In this document: in pieces, positions 12,196-23,308 of the stretch
Layout: the number at the start of each line of letters is the position of its first letter
How positions within the stretch are numbered: position 1 is the first letter of the stretch
From: Cyprinodon diabolis
Taxonomy: Eukaryota; Chordata; Actinopteri; Cyprinodontiformes; Cyprinodontidae
Length of the DNA stretch: 64,000 nucleotides
Assembly: GCA_030533445.1 (NCBI GenBank)
Contig: CM060075.1
Coordinates: 34,177,196 to 34,241,195 of the forward strand
Direction: 5' to 3'
Notes under the pieces: model-generated
Databases searched by the model: none
The model's input: only the letters and a program-made list of their open reading frames with translations
Told to the model about the DNA's origin: nothing
Made by a program: the position numbers and the translations under genes

Positions 12196-13646
12196 TGGTT
12201 AGCGGGGCTGGGGTGGTGGTTGGGACCTGGATTTAAAGCTGAAGCTGAGGGGGGGTTACAGGCGGACAAAAAGCTATTACACACAAACATGAATGTTAAA
12301 GCACACACACCATCTTTGGATTGGTTTGAAGCGGAGAAACAGCACCAGAAGCCTCTATGATGAGGGTGTTCAATTATCCAAACCGCCTCCCTCATCAATA
12401 TATAATCAGCACATACTGCAGCAGCAGATGTGTGGTACCAACTTGGACGATGAGCCCCCCCCACCCAGCCATCATTTGAACTCCAGTGGGAGAAAAGAGG
12501 ATTAATATTAGAACTACAGGGAGGACTTGAAGTCATCTTCTTCTGAAACCCGGCACTATATCAGACGCTAAGAGTTCAACATTGAGGATAACCAGAGTCT
12601 GGGACATAGGCTCCACTAACCTGCTTCTATTCCCAGCACTTTATGGTCAATGGGCTTTAAATAAGAAAAATAAAATATTTTAAATCTTAATTAGTATGAA
12701 TTTTGGTGATGTTTTTCTATCTAGACCTATGCCTGATAACCAGTACAGTTTTATTTGTTGGATAGAGCCAGATGGATTAAGGTATTCTCTAAATACTGAG
12801 GCCATTGACATGAATTTAATACTGTCCGTTCCCCATTCTGCCCTTAACTGACGGTAAGCTAGGTGAAGGAAAGTTACTGCTTTCCATTTCACCAACAACA
12901 CAGGCAAATTTGGTTGCCAGGAAATATTTGTTTATGTAAAACAGACAAAAAAGGTATTAATTTTTTATGTTTTATGTTATATTAACGAGTATTTCAAAAT
13001 ATATAATTTTCATAAGGTGACAGTTTTGTGCCAGACAGTTCCTTAAAAGGTTTAAAGTTCCTATAATGGTATCCCAGAGGAAACACTAAGGTCAGCCTGG
13101 AGCTTTGCCCAGTTTTTGGTGCGTCCTGGTAGGCAGCTGGCTGAAAGGGAGATAAAATACTTTTATTTTGTTTACTTACATGTAAAATTTGACTGTTTGG
13201 AAATATTTATTTTAGCCGACAAAGAGGACAGTCATAGTATGGATATATTTTTCGGCCTCTTTACAGGTATCATGGTATGCCAAGGTTTTGCACAGTTACA
13301 GTTTGAAAGCTACTCTATGTTTTGTTTTGTTTTCTTGCAATGACCATAGTTTTCTCAGATTAAACAAATAGGAGCGGTGCAGTGTTCCGTCTCTTCACTG
13401 CATCTACCAACAAAGTCAGACTTTTGGGAATTCCTGGAAATGATTGTTGGTTGAACAAAACAGAAGAAATCTTCCATCATACCATTAAGATAAAGATTCA
13501 AGGTCCTGATTTGGAGTAAATAGGGTTTTCCCAAACTGTATGGGAAAGTGCCTCCTCCACCTATTGCTGCACACTAAAGGTTGGGTCTAATGCAAGGAGG
13601 ATTTCTGCTTAAAAATTCAATCTTAAATCTTTCTTATGAGTGAATT

Positions 13647-13676
13647 AGGAAAAATGCTGCATTCAGCATTTTTCTC
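13647..13676. repeat. Short perfect hairpin
   Basis: GAAAAATGCTG (13649-13659) and CAGCATTTTTC (13664-13674) are exact inverted repeats around a 4-base loop. It is isolated, with no sign of a flanking transposon. Confidence 0.7.
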
Positions 13677-15189
13677 CTATTTCTAATTTTCTCTTAGGTA
13701 CAAACAAATTTTATGAGTACCCCAGACTTGATGTAGGAGTCTTGCACAATCAGTCAGCTATGCTGACTATGACTATCAGAGCAAATCACCAACCAATACA
13801 GATGATTTTTAGAATTGCCTTAAACTATGATGAACATAACATTGTAAAAGTAGCATACTTGACAAAATAAAATATATAATGTTTATTTCAACTTTTTTGG
13901 TTCGTCAGAAAACAATGAATATACAGAATTGATAACATTATAGAACTTGTATAACTGTAGCTATATGAATAACTGTTTCTATGAAAAAGCATGTAACCAT
14001 AAAACCTTGGTAAATTGTCTTTTGGTTATTTAAGCATGAGAATCCCAAATCGACAGACAGCTATTGGAGAATGAAACAAAGAAGGGAGTGTGCAAAAGAG
14101 TAAGGTGTAACTGTGGGGCAGAGATCGTTTTGTGGAACTGCAGAAACTGCCTTGTTGTATTTGTGAAATGTACCTAAAGTATCTCCCAACAATGGCGATT
14201 AGTCGAGAACAAACAAACAGAGAGGACCGCTAATGAATCACTCTTCAATAAAAAGTGGAGCACACATGCACGCACACACATAAAGCCCACGTGCACGAGC
14301 AAAAAGCGATAATGACGTTCTTTGTGGTGTTTTGGGGGTAATTAGGGCTGCTTAAATGGTGGGTGAAAAGGATTTGCAGCTGATTGTTTGTCCTTGTGTC
14401 TTTGAGCCGTGGGCCCTCTTGCTCTACTGAGTGTCAACACTGTCTCCCATACTGTCTCCTCACAGCACACAAAGAAAAATCCTTTTTCTTTTTTATTCCA
14501 TCCAACAGACAAGCCTTTCCCCTGCCTCGCTCAATTCTACCCGGCCTTCGTTTTCCTGCGTGTTCAAATTATTCGAGCTTGTCAGTTTCCCCTACGGTTT
14601 ACACTGGCTCACTATTCTTTCTCTTGCCGGTACTCATCCTTCCTCATCTTCTGCTGCTGAACAGCTGCTGGCTCCAATTGTGTGGCAAGAGAACCGCAAT
14701 CTGTCAACCACATGCCAAAGATCATGCCTACTTCTGGGGTTAAAAATATAAAAAGGACTCCAGAACATCAGCAGAGCTTTTGTATCCTTTTTCTCTTAAA
14801 GGAAGCGCTCACAGTTAAAGGAAACTTAAATTTTAACTGAAATTTGAAAGATTTATACAGAAACTATGAAGTTAGCTCCTGCCTAGTCTGGTTTCCCATA
14901 AAAGTAAAAAAAATAGAAAGTAGCATAGTCGGAGGTTAACAAAATCACAATCTAAAGTATATTCATGACAATCATAACTTTTTGATGGAGTCACTTTTTT
15001 AATTAGTGGTTTCATGCAGCTCAGGATGAACAGTGAAAAAGGTGTTGGATATTTCATTTTTCCAACAGGTGGACGGTTTGTATTTGCCTTGATCCTGCTA
15101 TTTTCAACTACTTTTACGTTATTTCCTTATCTTTCACAATAATTTACACACATTTTATGGCTTTAGGAACTATCATATACTTGTAGGAT

Positions 15190-15696
15190 AGGGATGGAAC
15201 GGTTTATGAAAACCATCCGAACCGTTCGGTTCGCGTTTGTTTTGTTCGGTTCATGCGCTGCTCCTTTTTCTCATAGGCGAAGCGTTTACACTCCAGAGCA
15301 GAAGGTGGCGGTAATGCGACCAAAGCCAACCACCAGTAGTAAACAAGAAGAAGAAGAAGCAAAGCAGCGTAGCCGGGTGTGGCAGAAAAAAATCAGTTGT
15401 TGTGGAGAATTGTTTGGGTATGGCGAGTGGGAAAGAACAGGAGTTGGAAGACGCGCCAGCAGCACTTTATAGGTCTGCTGTATGGGACCACTTTGCATTT
15501 AGAGTGACCTACGATGACGGCGGAAAGAAAGTTGTGAATAAAAGTGGAACAGTGTGCAAGCATTGTGTAACACGTGTTACACTATACCAGACATAACAGA
15601 TTTTCCTAACAATTAATATATACCGAACCGAACCGAAAACCGTGACCACAAAACCGTGAACCGAACCATGGATTTTGTGAACCGTTCCACCCGTAC
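15190..15696 (+). mobile_element. Non-autonomous hAT element with 8-bp target duplication
   Basis: A 507-base element flanked by TGTAGGAT (15182-15189 and 15697-15704). The ends read (T)AGGGATGGAACGGTT and the complement of TACGGGTGGAACGGTT, a 16-base imperfect inverted repeat. Subterminal arms are rich in GAACCG/CGGTTC words on both sides (15220-15255 and 15620-15670), as expected for transposase binding sites. The exact terminal base is ambiguous by one. The interior keeps one BED-finger frame and a GAAGAAGAAG run. No catalytic transposase is present. Confidence 0.85.
15420..15596 (+). CDS. Truncated BED zinc-finger frame inside the hAT element
   Basis: The product starts MASGKEQELED and contains SAVWDHFAF followed, 25 residues later, by CKHC. 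This matches the first half of a BED finger (aromatic W-x-H-F core, then C-x2-C). The distal His pair is missing because the frame ends with TAA in QT-stop soon after. It is 58 residues from the second Met (15420); an upstream Met at 15402 is in frame. By family knowledge BED fingers bind hAT ends. Whether this short product is made is unknown. Confidence 0.5.
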   Translation: MASGKEQELEDAPAALYRSAVWDHFAFRVTYDDGGKKVVNKSGTVCKHCVTRVTLYQT

Positions 15697-15709
15697 TGTA
15701 GGATGTTTT

Positions 15710-16370
15710 CTTAAGCTATTTTGGTTTGATCAGAGGACATAATATGTCATATTTAATAAAAGTCAACTAAAGAACACAGGAATCTGAACCACAATCAGTG
15801 GAACTAGTGTAATAAACAGTCCTCAGGAAATTGTTGTATGTTGATCAAGCATTTAAGTCAGGTTTGAGCATTTTTATTGTTGTAACTATAACCCATAAAA
15901 TACTACCAAGAAGTATATATTGAGATGCACAGGTTACGTTTGTTGGAATTAAGTTTATTTAAAAAAGGTAACATAAGCTAATGTGTGGGAAAGAAGAACA
16001 GGGTAAATTTGGCAATAGGGGAAATTGCCCCAAATGCATTCTTGAGAGAATTAGTTGTAGAGTGTATGAGTTATAAGTCAGAAACACACAGTAAAGTTGC
16101 ATAAATAAACTTAATACTCTAACATCTAACTTTTTTTTTTTCAGATCAGATTAGATTATTGGTGAACACAAAGTGCTGGACATCATTTATTTATTAGAAC
16201 ATGGTTAAAACTGGCATGATGTTTCTCATGGATGCATGCATGACTTTCAGAAGCAAGTGGAATGCAGAATCAAAGGACATCTCTATTAGCGTGGTAATGC
16301 AGCCATCAGCAGTAAATGGTTTTCCTTTAAGTCAAAGCATTAGTCAAACCTCTAGATCTAATTTAGAGGA
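15710..16370. other. AT-rich spacer between two DNA transposons
   Basis: No recognisable gene. Contains a T10 run near 16131-16140. The 68-codon frame at 16201-16407 runs into the next element and has no domain. Confidence 0.5.
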
Positions 16371-16373
16371 TGT

Positions 16374-17003
16374 GGCCCCGTCCACACGAAGTCAAGCCCT
16401 GGCCTAAACGCACAAATTTTTCACCAAACCAGCCTCTCTTCCATACGAAGCCGGCGTTTTGGGGTCTGTAAACAATCTTTTTTTTATTCAGCCTTCAGAG
16501 TGGGAAGATTTTGAAACGCCGTTTTCGCGTTTCCATCTTTAAGCTCTAACCGCATTTTTTTTCTTACACGCATGCGTCAAAGCGTCGCCTCTAAACATGC
16601 ATGCGCGACACAGTATCACAACAATGGCGCCGTACTGTGTTGAATGGTTGCTGCTCATGCTACTCACCCTGCTGTCGGGCTTAAAACAGAATCTTCTTCT
16701 TCTGGGATATCTCCAGGAAGAACAGAGCAATATCGACGACATAGTTCAGCACCTGAATTTGACTGAACCACGAAAATGGACCCGCAGGGCAACCATGTAT
16801 AAATATTAGTGCGGATGCCCAACATTTCATCGCCTATTTTTGCTTTGGCACCACAGCGCCACTTACAGGCCTGGCATACATTTTGCAGCGTTTTCATGCA
16901 TTCGTGTGGACGATCACATTTATTTTACGTCTCCGTCTTTACGACAAACGTTCTGGAAAATATTAGCGTTTCGTGTTCATTTTGACTTCGTGTGGACGGG
17001 GCC
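16374..17003 (+). mobile_element. Harbinger-type MITE with perfect 22-bp inverted ends
   Basis: A 630-base element. The first 22 bases (GGCCCCGTCCACACGAAG and four more) are exactly complementary to the last 22, and the element is flanked by TGT on both sides (16371-16373 and 17004-17006). A 3-bp duplication with GGCCCCGTCCACACG ends fits PIF/Harbinger-type elements common in fish. The interior has mirrored AAACG/CGTTT words and a small open frame. Perfect ends suggest a relatively young insertion compared with the other elements here. Confidence 0.85.
16624..16809 (+). CDS. Small open frame inside the Harbinger-type element
   Basis: From ATG in the context ACAATGG, about 61 codons: MAPYCVEWLLLMLLTLLSGL, a hydrophobic stretch, then a polar segment with LGYLQEEQ and DDIVQHLNLTEPRKW. 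An in-frame upstream ATG lies at 16597. It ends at TAG. It may be the residue of the parent element's first exon, since the segment LLLGYLQEEQ resembles helices seen near the start of HARBI1-like proteins, but I cannot confirm this. Confidence 0.3.
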   Translation: MAPYCVEWLLLMLLTLLSGLKQNLLLLGYLQEEQSNIDDIVQHLNLTEPRKWTRRATMYKY

Positions 17004-17009
17004 TGTGAG

Positions 17010-19780
17010 AGCAGCTAAGAAACATAGGGAGAGACAAACCTTTTAAGTGTGAATTGTAATCATCCTAAAGATGTTTTCAACTAACATATCAAACTAATTT
17101 GTCCATATTCTTGTTAAACATGTGGAAAGAAATTATCTAGTTTTATTGTTAAATACTAAAAAAACATCAGGACTTTGAAGATCTGGCCTATGTATGAATA
17201 CTGCAATTCTATTTCACTAATACAAGTGATTTTTGATACGTTGTTGATCTTTAGAACCCTTCAATGTGGCCGATATTAAACAATTCATATTCATTAGTAG
17301 AGATCAGTGGGTCAGACTTCCTTCATAGTTACTCATTTCCAGTCAGTGCAAACTCTCGATGGACATTACTGCCAAAGGTAGCATTACCAGTTATTAGGCT
17401 AAGGAAGCATTTACCTTTTAAAATGTCTGGGTTGGTTTAGGTTGTTTTTTCCCACCGAAAATGAAATGATCAGTTGAGCACTATGATTTGTATTTACTCT
17501 GGTTTTCTTTGTTTATTTGTTTGATGCTAAAAATGTTTTGCTTATCTGAAAAATGTAACACTGACAAGACACCAGAAATTATAATAGCATATAATGTTAC
17601 AAAGATAGGTGATCTAAACCATCAGGGTTTCGGCCACAAAACTGTTAAACGGAAAAATCTGTTTTATAATCAAACTAAAGACTTCTTAGTTTGTAGTGTA
17701 CTGGAATTCACAAAAGGGTTTTGTATTTTTAAAGTATTTTAATTTTAGATAAAGCCATACTAATTGCTGTTAACATTTTTATGGAAGGCGAACTCCAATT
17801 AAATTGAGGCTTTTCCCCTCCATCTCACAAAAGTGGCATATATATTTCCCAAAATGGCGAACAGATGGGTAAGCGAGAAAACTTTCATCATTAAGTTCAT
17901 CAGCGTGTGAAAGCAAACACACACCTCATGTCTGCATCTCTGTATGCAGGGTCCAAACATCTGTCTGTGTGAACATGCTCATTATGTTGATCAGGGGTCA
18001 TGTTTGCATGAACCCGGAGCACTAAATCAAGGCTATATTAGCAGGGTAATGCACTCCGCTGATGGCAGAGGTCAGCTAAAAGGTGCGCTTGGTTTAAACA
18101 CCCCCTTTTGCCTGATTACTGGCGCTCACGTCGTCCTGGAACAAGCAGGCGACTACAGGACAATGGTGACTTTGTTGTTGTGGAGCCTTGATACCAGAAC
18201 CAAAGAAGTTTGCGTAACCATGCCAGTGTGGACGCAAAGACAGTGCAGGAAGGTTAAATGAATCATACATTGTTAACCAGGTCCAATCCAATTAGGGAGG
18301 TATTCTTGTCTGACCTTTAGCAAAAGAGACGCATTCACACTCACTCATGCAATCAACCCCAAACCCTGCTCGCCGCACAAATTCTCCCAAACAACATCAA
18401 CGCAAACCACGCAAACATGGCAGTCATGCAAACAGCACACAAACACCCATGGAAAACATCCCCACACACACAAACCCACAGTAAATCTCACAGACAGTAG
18501 CGGCGCTCTGATTGCTGACCTAAATCGGCCAGGCGATCTGTCACTTTCTCTTACTCACACTCAGCACACATCTTTTTTTTCCCCATCTTTTTCCACCCCT
18601 TCCTTTTCTTTTTTTCTTGCCAAAATATCCCTTGCTCTCTCTTTCTGTGTCACTTTAAATCAGCTCATACCCGTCCCTCTCCTCTATTATTTTTCGCCAG
18701 AAAAGCCTCCGCCTTATTTGTACCACTAATAAAGAAGATATGGATACGGGCATATGGTGCTGAACGCCTACTGTGGTCTGCATGCTCCTTGTACACATAT
18801 TCCCATGCTTATAATGAAGAGACATGAAGGGGGCCTGAAGGAAAAACCCGGCATAATCATTTAACAGTTGAGTTGACTACTGTTATTTTAAATTAAGCCA
18901 TCCTTTCCACTATCCTTATTCTGTTATCCACAGAGAGATGCAGATAAAGTTTATCTCTAGGGGGGGGAAATGAACTGGATCCTGTCTGCTAAATCCCTGC
19001 TGGTCTCCTCTATTTCATTTTCCACTTATGCACTTTATTTGAGGCTATTTTCACACATGAGAGTTTGACTGAGGCAGTTTGCCCCAAGTATTCGACGTGT
19101 TTGGTGGAGTGTGAAAGATGTGTTTCAGGCAAGGAAAAGCAGTCCTCAGGTCCGCCTTTTAGAATAGCTGCTGCTAAAGGGGTCTTGGCCAGAAGCAAAC
19201 TGCAGGCGTGTCCCTCTGGGCCCGCAAATATAAACACTTTTGAAGTTGAAAAATGTATCGCAGTTTAGCGCAATTTGATTCAGGGTGGTCTGAATAGGGG
19301 TGTTCATTTCGTGAATTATAGAGTCCGGTTTCTTACACCTTCACCAGTGTCAAATTTAAGTTTTTTTTCTTCAAACATTTGTATTGTCAACTTTTTTCAT
19401 CAGCTTAATCTTTAAAATACGTCAAATCCAGAATTGGCTTCTCACTCCGTATCACATAAAACTAAAAGTTCTTGAGAATAAAAATGATAGAGAGGCAAAA
19501 GTAAAAAAAAAAAAAAAGTCTTGCCTTAAATTTGTAGGTGCCCTTGAGGAAGGCACCTTTCTAACATACAAAATAAACACACAGATATATCAAGGTTAAA
19601 AAAAAAGATTTTAAAAGGGTGTACTTGATAAAAAGAAAATTATCTAATGTATTTTCAATAGTCTGAGAGTCAAACAAATTAATCCAAACATGTGGATTGT
19701 GCTTTTATTGTGAAACGGATCTAAAAGCAACTATTGCAACAAAACGTATCCTAAAATAAACTTTCCCAGAGTCAAAGTAC
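17010..19780. other. Intronic stretch, no genes or clear repeats
   Basis: AT-rich to 17900, then moderately GC-rich with CA-rich tracts (18340-18490). 17990-18130 is a non-repetitive patch that could be conserved (contains CATGTTTGCATGAAC and GATTACTGGCGC), but no exon is supported. Short frames at 17944-18291 and 19010-19268 have no domains. An A14 run lies at 19504-19517. Confidence 0.45.
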
Positions 19781-19784
19781 ACCT

Positions 19785-19978
19785 TTTATTATGTCATATG
19801 TATCAAAATGTCATCTGCATATCTCATTTTAATTTATTGCATCTTGATGAATTTCATTGTGTCTAATTATTCTGCAATGTACCAAATATAATCTTATTGT
19901 AGGGTTTTATATCGTATGACAGCGAGGCTGCTTGTATCACATTGTAACCTATTGTATCTTTCTGTCTCTTGAAATTAA
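19785..19978. repeat. Degenerate ATTGTAT-rich array
   Basis: Words such as CATTGTGTC, TCTTATTGTAG, TATATCGTATGAC, CACATTGTAACC and TATTGTATC recur about every 10-25 bases. It looks like a strongly diverged tandem array built on TATYGTAT. A similar tract is at 38575-38880. Confidence 0.4.
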
Positions 19979-19989
19979 TTGAACATTTT

Positions 19990-20206
19990 AATTAATTGAA
20001 CTTTATTGATCTCACATTGGAGAAATTTACCTCTGCATTTAACCCATCCCCTTTGGGAGCAGTGGGCTGCCATTTTGTGGCACTCGGGCAACAGTGTGTG
20101 GGGTTAAGGGTCTTGCTCAGAGACCCAGAGTCTGTGGGAGTGGGGCTCAAACTCAGAACCTCAGGATTCCAAGCTCTATGCCCTAACCACTACGCTGCCA
20201 CTCCCC
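19990..20206 (-). mobile_element. tRNA-derived SINE, minus orientation
   Basis: Read on the minus strand it begins GGGGAGTGGCAGCGTAGTGG, which fits a Pol III box A, followed about 35 bases later by GAGGTTCTGAGTTTGAGCCC, a diverged box B. The body contains the high-copy fish words AGTGGGCTGCCATTTTGTGG and TTAACCCATCC, and the 3' end is ATCAATAAAGTTC. It is a retrotransposed SINE head and body, not a functional tRNA gene, as the cloverleaf arms are not complementary. Confidence 0.6.
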
Positions 20207-20209
20207 TAT

Positions 20210-21284
20210 TAGTCTACTTGTATCAAATGTGATTACTTTAGTTAAGGTAGAATAAAACTGATTCACTTTCATGAAAGGCAAAAATATTTTTCTTAATTCT
20301 TAAATTATGATCAGATAGCATCTATGCTTTTAAATTTGGAATTGTGTACTGCTTCCTAAAATAGACCTGTTGACACACTGTGAGGGCAGTGGTTGAGAAA
20401 GTAAAACTGAAAACTACTGTAAGTATTTTTGATTAATTTAATGATTTAATAAAAGGTAGCCAATCCAAACTCACTGTACTTGTTTGTGAGCCAATTTCTG
20501 GCAATACTTCGGTCCACCTGGAATGTTCCCCTTAAACTGTGGGAGAAATATATCCTTTCCAAACCTCACAAAGCCCCTACAAAGGTTGGGTTTTTCACCC
20601 TGTAACTGTCCACCAGACAGGTGAGAACGAACCAGACCTACTCGTTGTTTCCTTCCTCCTCCTCTTTCCCTCCCTCTTAGAAGCTTTTCCTACTTTCTCC
20701 CTTGTGTCGTAGCTTGCTTTAGAGCTTGGCAGGAGGCTTAAATCAGAGGGCTTAAACATGATCAAATATTCAGCAGATATAGATTTCCAAGAGTGCCTCG
20801 ATCCGCCGACTCTTCCACTCAACTGCTTTTCATCCTCTCCATCCTCCCTTCGTCTATTTCTCTGTTGTACTCCTCGATGCAGTCACAAACAAAGTTGTGC
20901 ACATGCACACACGCACGCACACTTGTACAGCCATGCTTGTATGCACATGGGGAATCAGAACCTAATGTAGAGAGCAGCTCATTTAGTCTGCAGTTCACTG
21001 TTTCTCTTCTCTCTTCCTCTTTCTCATTGTCTCTTTTCCTTTCCCTTATGTTTCACTCCATTTCTCCGTTGTTACCCATATTTCTCTCTTCATCCATCTC
21101 TGTTCTTTCTCCCCCCACCTAAACCGTGTGTCATTTATTCCAGCTTAAACCTGATAAATAAACCAGTGAGAACCACTGCATTATTAAGCACAGCCACATT
21201 GCTGGCTGCATGCCCTGAAATGTCCAACAATTAGAAAATATTCACACAGAAATATGGGGCTCCACCCTGTCGAAGTTAGAGAGT
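20210..21284. other. Intronic stretch with pyrimidine-rich and CA-rich tracts
   Basis: 20650-20720 and 20990-21120 are pyrimidine-rich (CTCTTCCTCTTTCTC type); 20898-20925 is CA-rich. Open frames here (20595-21122) are low-complexity. No exon seen. Confidence 0.5.
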
Positions 21285-21405
21285 GGTAGCGTTTTATATC
21301 GTTACAACCACAAACTTCGAAATATTTTATTGGAATTTTATGGGAAAAAAGTAATGAGAATCTGCAAAGTTAAATGAAATAAGTGAAACTGAATGTTGAA
21401 CTAAA
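21285..21405 (+). mobile_element. Tc1-like transposon, left arm
   Basis: GTTACAACCACAAACTTCGA followed by ATTTTATTGGAATTTTATGG matches the left arm of a widespread fish Tc1-like element. The copy is interrupted by the small element at 21406-21672 and resumes afterwards. Confidence 0.6.
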
Positions 21406-21672
21406 GACTGCAAAAACAATCTAAATAGGAGCACACAATTATTAAAATGAGTATATTTATTCAAGTAGGTAAATAAGATTATCTGCCAAAGGAATTAGCA
21501 TTTTTAACCTTGAAATAAAATTAAAATAAGAGACTGCAGTTGTTTCTTTTCTATTTTAAATGTAAATTGTCTTACTCTATTGGCATGTGTCTGACATTCC
21601 TGCTCGATTCAAGAGAAAAATGCACTCATTTAAAGAGAAATTGACTTACCTAGTTTTCAATTTTTTGCAGAG
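21406..21672. mobile_element. Small MITE with ACTGCAAAAA ends, nested in Tc1
   Basis: Starts GACTGCAAAAACAA and ends TTTTTTGCAGAG, an imperfect inverted repeat of about 12 bases. The interior words CTTGAAATAAAATTAAAATAAG and TTGACTTACCTAGTTTTCAA recall a common fish MITE family with CACTGCAAAAA termini. It sits between two parts of a Tc1-like copy, so it inserted later. No clear target duplication is visible. Confidence 0.55.
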
Positions 21673-21714
21673 AATAAAATCAAGAACAACAAATGACGGT
21701 GGAAATACCTAATC

Positions 21715-22500
21715 GGTAAAGAGAGCCCTCCTGTTTGTAACTAATCTTAGTGTTAATCCAGCTGCTTTGTGAAGGCCTCAGAGGTTTCTTCAAGAAAAGT
21801 AGTTAACAACAAGCGATTTCATGAAGTGTTAGGCTGATATTGTCAAAAACAACATCCAGAGCTTTGGGTTGCACTTCCAAAAACAAAAGGTGTAGATAAG
21901 AAAACAGCTCACATCATCCTGAAAGGTTTTTCTCCCCTTTAACTTTAAAACACCTTAATAAATTCCCTGTAGAATCCCACAGATCAACCTTAAGTAATGC
22001 TCTTTTACTCATTTACTTTAAATTGGGCTGGAATTAAATCCATTGTCAGAAAATACAAATTAATGATCCCATGAGGTATTTGACTCTGATGCTGTCGGTA
22101 AATATTGAATTGACTTTACCCATAAATAATTACCCAAACTACACTTTTCTGTCCTTACTATCAGTCTATATCAAATAGAAAAGCTGTGTATTAGCTTTAT
22201 CATCTCCATAAAGATATACCTCCGGTTCCTTATGTTTTTTTTTTGCATTTAACATATTGATTAACATATTGTGTATAGAGGTTTGAATCTTCTTTATCCC
22301 ACAAGCCACCTGGAGGACATGCAAAACATGTGGAAAGGGGTTCTTCTGATCCTTCTAAAAAGCTATTTGGTGCTAATTGCTTTTGAATCTGAATACCCCT
22401 ATAAAACAAAGTGGTGGGAGCGTCATGCTGTGGGGAAAATGAACAGCAAAGGCTGGTTTAGGTTGATGGGAAAATAGATAAAGCTGAAAGTCTCTGCACC
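21715..22500 (+). mobile_element. Tc1-like transposon body, heavily decayed
   Basis: AGAGAGCCCTCCTG, GTGAAGGCCTCAGAGGTTT and CATCCAGAGCTTTG (21720-21870) and then GTGGTGGGAGCGTCATGCTG, GGGGAAAATGAACAGC and TTGATGGGAAAATAGATAAAG (22410-22480) follow the order of a fish Tc1-like gene. The middle (21900-22270) is unrecognisable. Many stops and frameshifts; not functional. Confidence 0.6.
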
Positions 22501-22504
22501 ACTT

Positions 22505-23252
22505 ATTTCAGTTAACCGTGGTAAATAAATCATAAAGCACTTCTGCATTATTGATTTACCTTAGTGTTTTACAGGAAACATAACATTAGTAAATAAAGCA
22601 CTGAAAGCAGCTGTACCATAAAAGAAAAATTCACTTTTCCCACAAAAGTTACAAAATTCCCCTGCACTCCACTCACATGCAAAAAAAGCTCTCATATTTC
22701 TAGTTCTTCAGCTCTTCTATAATTCATTTCAGTGGGGTATGGTTGTTTATCCCTGTCGTTCGTCTGCATAGACCCCAGGGGGCTCTGCTCCATAAACACA
22801 ACATCGGGAGTCATTCCCGCAACACAGAAAAGCACCTTCACAAGCGTCCTCCACAGCCATACAGGTTGCACCTGCTTGTTGCAAACTTGTGCACACGTTT
22901 GCGCGCAAAAGAAATACCTGCTTCTGCTCTAGATGTGCACTCGAACACACAAAAACACACACCCACATAACACCATCTGTCAGACTGTGCAACAACAGCA
23001 GCAGCACTGCAGTCCCACAACGACTGACCCATTCTCCACGTCAGATTTGACCAAAACTTTATGTGTACAGGAACACATGGGCTTTGTGTGCGCATGCTAA
23101 CTATTTTCGGGGTGGATTTTCCATGTTTACGACCACATGCCCTCCTTGTGTGCCCATGTTTGTGTGACAGCGCATATACTAATGAGAGAGGCCCTGTGCA
23201 TGGAGATGTGAGCTCGCATATGTTAGCGCCAAAGAAGATTACTGACATCTGT

Positions 23253-23308
<56 letters not shown>

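Larger units (their letters stand above)
6660..15180. other. Long intronic stretch with simple repeats, few recognisable elements
   Basis: No exon is supported. Short frames at 8739-9224, 11568-11900, 12174-12536 and 14384-14751 have no domains and overlap low-complexity DNA. 7978-8110 begins TTAAAGGTATAGCGGAGG, which resembles the end of a TTAA-type element, but no partner end was found. 7205-7300 (AAAGTCGGAATACATCAG) resembles a diverged fish DNA-transposon arm. Confidence 0.45.

Noticed and set aside
20130..20206. tRNA gene on the minus strand
   Set aside because: Box A- and box B-like words are present, but the stems do not pair and the sequence continues into a SINE body, so it is a SINE head.
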